From assembly GCA_041394145.1 (NCBI GenBank), contig JAWKIW010000001.1, positions 124,001 to 188,000 on the forward strand: DNA of 64,000 nt. Reading direction: 5' to 3'. Position 1 is the stretch's first letter. Each line of letters starts with the position of its first letter. Position numbers and translations under genes: made by a program. This document shows positions 57,516 through 64,000 of the stretch, in pieces. The notes under the pieces were generated by a model, which was not told where the DNA came from, ran no database searches, and saw only the letters and a program-made list of their open reading frames with translations. Source of the DNA: JAWKIW01 sp041394145. GTDB lineage: Bacteria > Actinomycetota > Acidimicrobiia > Acidimicrobiales > Acidimicrobilacustridaceae.

Positions 57516-57585
57516 CTCCGGGGTGAGACTCGAACCCACGACACTGATTAACAGTCAGACGCTCTGCCAACTGAGCTACCCCGGA
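57516..57585 (-). tRNA. tRNA-Asn (anticodon GTT)
   Basis: Acceptor TCCGGGG pairs with CCCCGGA, discriminator G, loop CTGTTAA with GTT. An encoded CCA follows (57515-57513). The variable region is a little short compared with usual tRNA-Asn, perhaps a lost base. Confidence 0.9.
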
Positions 57586-57599
57586 ATGGCGGGTCGCAG

Positions 57600-58215
57600 G
57601 ATAGCAGCGCCTCTACGAGGCCCATCACCCTTCTGTGCGTCGTCGCACGCGTACCGCACGGAGGCACCTGTGCTCGTGCCGGTTCCGTCGCATCGTCGGA
57701 TCGGCGACCGCGCGGTACGGGCGCTGGAACTGGCCCTCAGGGATGCCGACGAGCTCGCTCCAGAACTCAGTGGCCATCGAGGTCCAGGTCCTCGTGCAGG
57801 TAGAGCCGAACCCGGAGCCGCGCCTCGTCGATGTCGAAGAACCGCGGAGCCACACGCAGAACAGGACGATCATGGCTGGATCGCGTTGGTGAAGACGACG
57901 TACCCGTCGCTTCGCGCCCTCTCCCGCGTACAGGGCGGTGCCCGCGATGAGCAGGTCGCGGTCGGAGAGGCTGCCGATGCGCTCGAGCCCGACGCGGCAT
58001 GCCTCGATCTCGGCCTGCTTGGCGATCTGGAGCCGGTTCGGGGCTCGCCGGCGCGCGGTCCGGCGAGGCCGCGGCTCGAACTCGACGTCGCGCACCCAGA
58101 CCGACACCGAGCTCTTCGACACACCGAGCTCGGCCGCGATCTCGGCGAGCGTCCACGCCTCGGCCCGCAACGAGCGGGCTCGCTCCTGCTCGGCGGTCTT
58201 GCCGCGGTAGCCCAT
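57600..58215 (-). CDS. Helix-turn-helix protein, possible LAGLIDADG-free DNA-binding family, frame interrupted
   Basis: A protein of about 200 aa. The N-terminal HTH reads EQERARSLRAEAWTLAEIAA, then ELGVSKSSVSVWVRDVEF, like IS/recombinase-type DNA-binding helices. Then come DRDLLIAGTALYAGEGAK, FFDIDEARLRVRLYLHEDLD and FWSELVGIPEGQFQRPYRAV, and a tail like THRRVMGLVEALL. Four frame changes occur between 57930 and 57680. I know this layout from unnamed actinobacterial proteins, where ALYAGEG and LYLH blocks recur, but no function is established. Its 3' end abuts tRNA-Asn. The start is ATG 58215. Confidence 0.6.
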
Positions 58216-58346
58216 ACGGCCATGGTGCCGAACGGGTGTGACGCCCCCACGACGACTGCCCCTCCGCAGTCGACGGTCCACCATGCGATGCAGCACCTGC
58301 CCTGCAGATCCCCGACACCGCTCGCCCCAGGCGCTACAACGGTGCC

Positions 58347-58592
58347 ATGCGCTTCCGGCTCGGGCTCGCGATCGGTCTGGCCGTCGGCTACTACTACGGC
58401 GCCAAGGCCGGCCGCGAGCGCTACCACCAGATCGAGGACGTGCTCGACCGGGTCCGCGACTCGTCGCTGTACCGCGACGTGCGCGACCGCGTGGACCGCA
58501 CCCTGCCGCAGAGCCTCGAGCGGGCCCGGGTCCTGCTCGACGACCGGACCGCGGTCACCACCACCCGCTTCGGCGACCCGACCTTCAACTGA
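58347..58592 (+). CDS. YtxH-like small membrane-associated protein
   Basis: An 81-aa protein. The hydrophobic Gly-rich start (LGLAIGLAVGYYYGAKAG) is followed by an amphipathic helix (RYHQIEDVLDRVRDSSLYRD). This is the pattern of YtxH/gas-vesicle-like small proteins found beside housekeeping genes in actinobacteria. It converges with rpoD. Function unknown. Confidence 0.65.
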   Translation: MRFRLGLAIGLAVGYYYGAKAGRERYHQIEDVLDRVRDSSLYRDVRDRVDRTLPQSLERARVLLDDRTAVTTTRFGDPTFN

Positions 58593-58634
58593 CGACCCGC
58601 TTCGACCGCGACGTCGAGCGGGCGCCGGCGCTCG

Positions 58635-60106
<1,472 letters not shown>

Positions 60107-60110
<4 letters not shown>

Positions 60111-61927
60111 GCACGTTCCTCCGGCTGCTGTGCGAGCCAGGCTAGCAACTGCTCGGCCGGCTCGATGCCGGTGTGCTCGTCGAGGACGTCCTCGATGGAG
60201 AGCTTCAGCCACGCCATCGCCTCGGCGTAGGACAGCGGATCGTCCGCCGTGCGGGCCTCCGCCTCGAGCTCGCGCAGCGCACGACGGCCGGCCTCCACCA
60301 CGACGCGGCAGAAGACGTCGTCGGGGTCGGCCTCGGTGTCGGCCATGGCCACCTGCTGCAGGAGCTCGGCCGTGTCGTCGGCGACGTGGGTGAGGGCGTC
60401 GCGCACCGACCCGTGGTCGCGCAGCGCCACGAAGGCCTCGAGGGTCACCGGGTCGCCGAACAGGGCCTCGTGGAGCCGCCCGGCGATGTCGTCGGGCGGG
60501 GTGGCGAGCATCCGCTGCGCCTCGACCTCGGGGCCCTCGACGACCCGCGGGCGATGGGGGCGGCGGTCCTCGGCGACGACGGCGCCGCGCGGCGGGCGAT
60601 CGTCGACGACACGCTCGCGACGGCCGTCGGCGGACGGCGCGTGGGTCCGGAACCGCCCCTCGGCGAGCCCCCGGCGCAACCGCTCGGGATCGACGCGCGT
60701 GCGGGCCGCGATCTCGAGCAGGTACTGGTCGCGCACCAGGTCGTTGGGGTGCTCGGCCACCACCGCCACCCCCGCCTCGGCCGCCCGGGCTCGCTGCTCG
60801 GGCGTCTCGAGGGGCAGGCCGGCGAGCGCCCGGTTCACCCGGAACTGCAGGAACGGCACGGCGCCGGACACCGCCGCCGCCAGGGCATCGGGGTCGCTGC
60901 GGGCGAGGTCGGCCGGGTCGACGCCTGCGGGCAGGGCGGCCACGGCCACGTCGATCTCGTGGGTGCGCTCCCAGGCGAACACCCGCTCGGCCGCGTTCTG
61001 ACCGGCGGCGTCGGCGTCGAAGGCGAGGACGAGGCGCCGAGCGAAGGTCTTCAGCACCCGCACGTGCTCCTCGGTGAGCGCGGTGCCACAGGTGGCGACC
61101 GCCCGGGGCACGCCGGCGGCGGCGAAGCCGATCACGTCGGTGTAGCCCTCGCACACGATGGCCTCGTCGGCCTCGACGATGGCAGCCTTCGCCCAGTTGA
61201 GCCCGTACATCAGGGGCGACTTGTTGTAGATGGCGCTGTCAGAGGAGTTCTTGTACTTCGGGCCGCGACCGTCGGGCAGGATCCGCCCACCGAAGCCCAC
61301 CGCCCGACCCTGCACGTCGAAGATCGGGAACAGGACCCGGGCGCGGAAGGCGTCGGTCGGCCGGCCGTACTGGTTGAGGTACCCGAGCCCGGCCTCGACG
61401 AAGACCTCGTTCGGCACCCGCAGGGCGCGTGCCAGCTCGTCCCAGCCCTCCGGCGCCCACCCCAGGCGGTAGGCGCGCACGGTGTCGCCGTCGAGGCCCC
61501 GCGAGCGCAGGTAGCCCCGGGCCGGCGCCGCGTCCGGCGCCGACAGGAGCCGCTCGTGGTACCAGTCGACGGCTCGCTCGACGGCGGCCAGCAGGGCTGC
61601 CTTCTTGCGCCGCCCCTCGTCCTGGCCGGCGTCGGTGTAGTGCAGCGTGACACCGAAGCGTCCGGCCAGGCGCTCGACGGCGTCGACGAAGTCGAGGTGA
61701 TCCATCTCCCGCACGAAGGTGATGACGTCGCCGCGGGCGCCACACCCGAAGCAGTAGTAGAGGCCCTCCTCCTGGTTCACCGAGAAGGACGGGCTCTTCT
61801 CGCTGTGGAAGGGGCACAGCCCCTGCCAGCGCCTGCCGACCCGCTTGAGCTGCACGTGTTCGGAGACCACCGCCACGATGTCGGAGGCGTCGCGCACCCG
61901 TGCGATGTCCTCGTCGACTATCCCCAT
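60107..61927 (-). CDS. dnaG: DNA primase
   Basis: A 606-aa primase making RNA primers at the replication fork. The CHC2 zinc finger has CPFHSEKSPSF and YYCFGCGARGD. The RNAP-like fold has FGGRILPDGRGPKYKNSSDS. The Toprim motifs are IVCEGYTDVI and LAFDADAAGQNA. The C-terminal helical domain (EALFGDPVTLEAFVALRDHG) binds DnaB. The frame continues upstream to 62326, but ATG 61927 (MGIVDEDIARVRDASDIV) is the family start. It is followed by rpoD in the same operon. Confidence 0.96.
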
Positions 61928-62036
61928 CAGCGGCCTCCGGCAGCGACGGTAGCAGCGGGGACCGCCACGCCCACCTGGCCCGCGGCTACCGTGCCCCGAG
62001 GAGCGATGCGTCCCGAGGGACGCGCACGAGGGCCGC

Positions 62037-64000
<1,964 letters not shown>

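Overview
The window is very GC-rich DNA from an actinomycete-type bacterium. The evidence is a dnaG-rpoD pair with overlapping ends, a wax-ester synthase, an AveC-like membrane protein, an Lsr2 DNA-binding domain, leaderless promoters and abundant GTG starts. By inference the gene style fits Acidimicrobiia, but no ribosomal RNA is present to settle it. Many otherwise intact genes change reading frame once or more while the protein similarity carries straight on. I read most of these as single-base sequence errors and mark the genes 'frame interrupted'.

Layout. 1-3.4 kb: lipid genes (wax-ester synthase/DGAT cut by the window edge, alpha/beta hydrolase, acyl-CoA synthetase). 3.5-5.5 kb: a compact peptide-maturation locus with two paralogous Cys-rich small proteins and a radical SAM/SPASM enzyme. 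5.5-20.6 kb: an oxidative catabolic region with two SDRs, a cytochrome P450, a NorD/NorQ-like VWA + MoxR-AAA pair, two branched-chain-amino-acid-type binding proteins, an AveC-like protein, an aldehyde dehydrogenase, a double-HTH TetR regulator and a large LuxR-type regulator. Three promoters here carry the same 17-bp GAAC...GGTT element. 20.7-22.9 kb: an LPxTG-type surface protein with a long Ser/Thr linker.

22.97-28.85 kb is an accessory island ending at an intact tRNA-Val(TAC). It carries a 26-bp tRNA fragment repeat and a pair of 80-bp repeats. Its cargo is toxin-antitoxin or defence-like: an ERCC4-nuclease/Lsr2 fusion, an excisionase-like HTH, VapBC with a leaderless autoregulated promoter, a Fic protein, an XRE HTH, an MNT/HEPN pair and a P-loop kinase. 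No integrase is visible.

28.9-46.1 kb: an SQR-like flavoprotein, an MBL lactonase-like hydrolase, a cyclic-nucleotide-binding protein behind a CRP-like palindrome, two secreted proteins (one with FG-GAP repeats), a bicupin, a double left-handed-helix protein, an FtsX-type permease, an NAD-binding reductase, an MTAP-like phosphorylase, and an operon of flavoprotein, membrane protein, Ser/Thr kinase and FHA protein. 46.2-57.3 kb: two tandem CPA2 antiporters, a Ser/Thr kinase fused to a septum-formation-like domain, an amidohydrolase, Nudix, an inositol-phosphatase-like enzyme and a second acyl-CoA synthetase whose 3' end runs into a broken copy of tRNA-Ile2. 57.3-64 kb: tRNA-Ile2(CAT), tRNA-Asn(GTT), an HTH protein, a YtxH-like protein, rpoD, dnaG, a lipoprotein and the C-terminal part of pyruvate phosphate dikinase.
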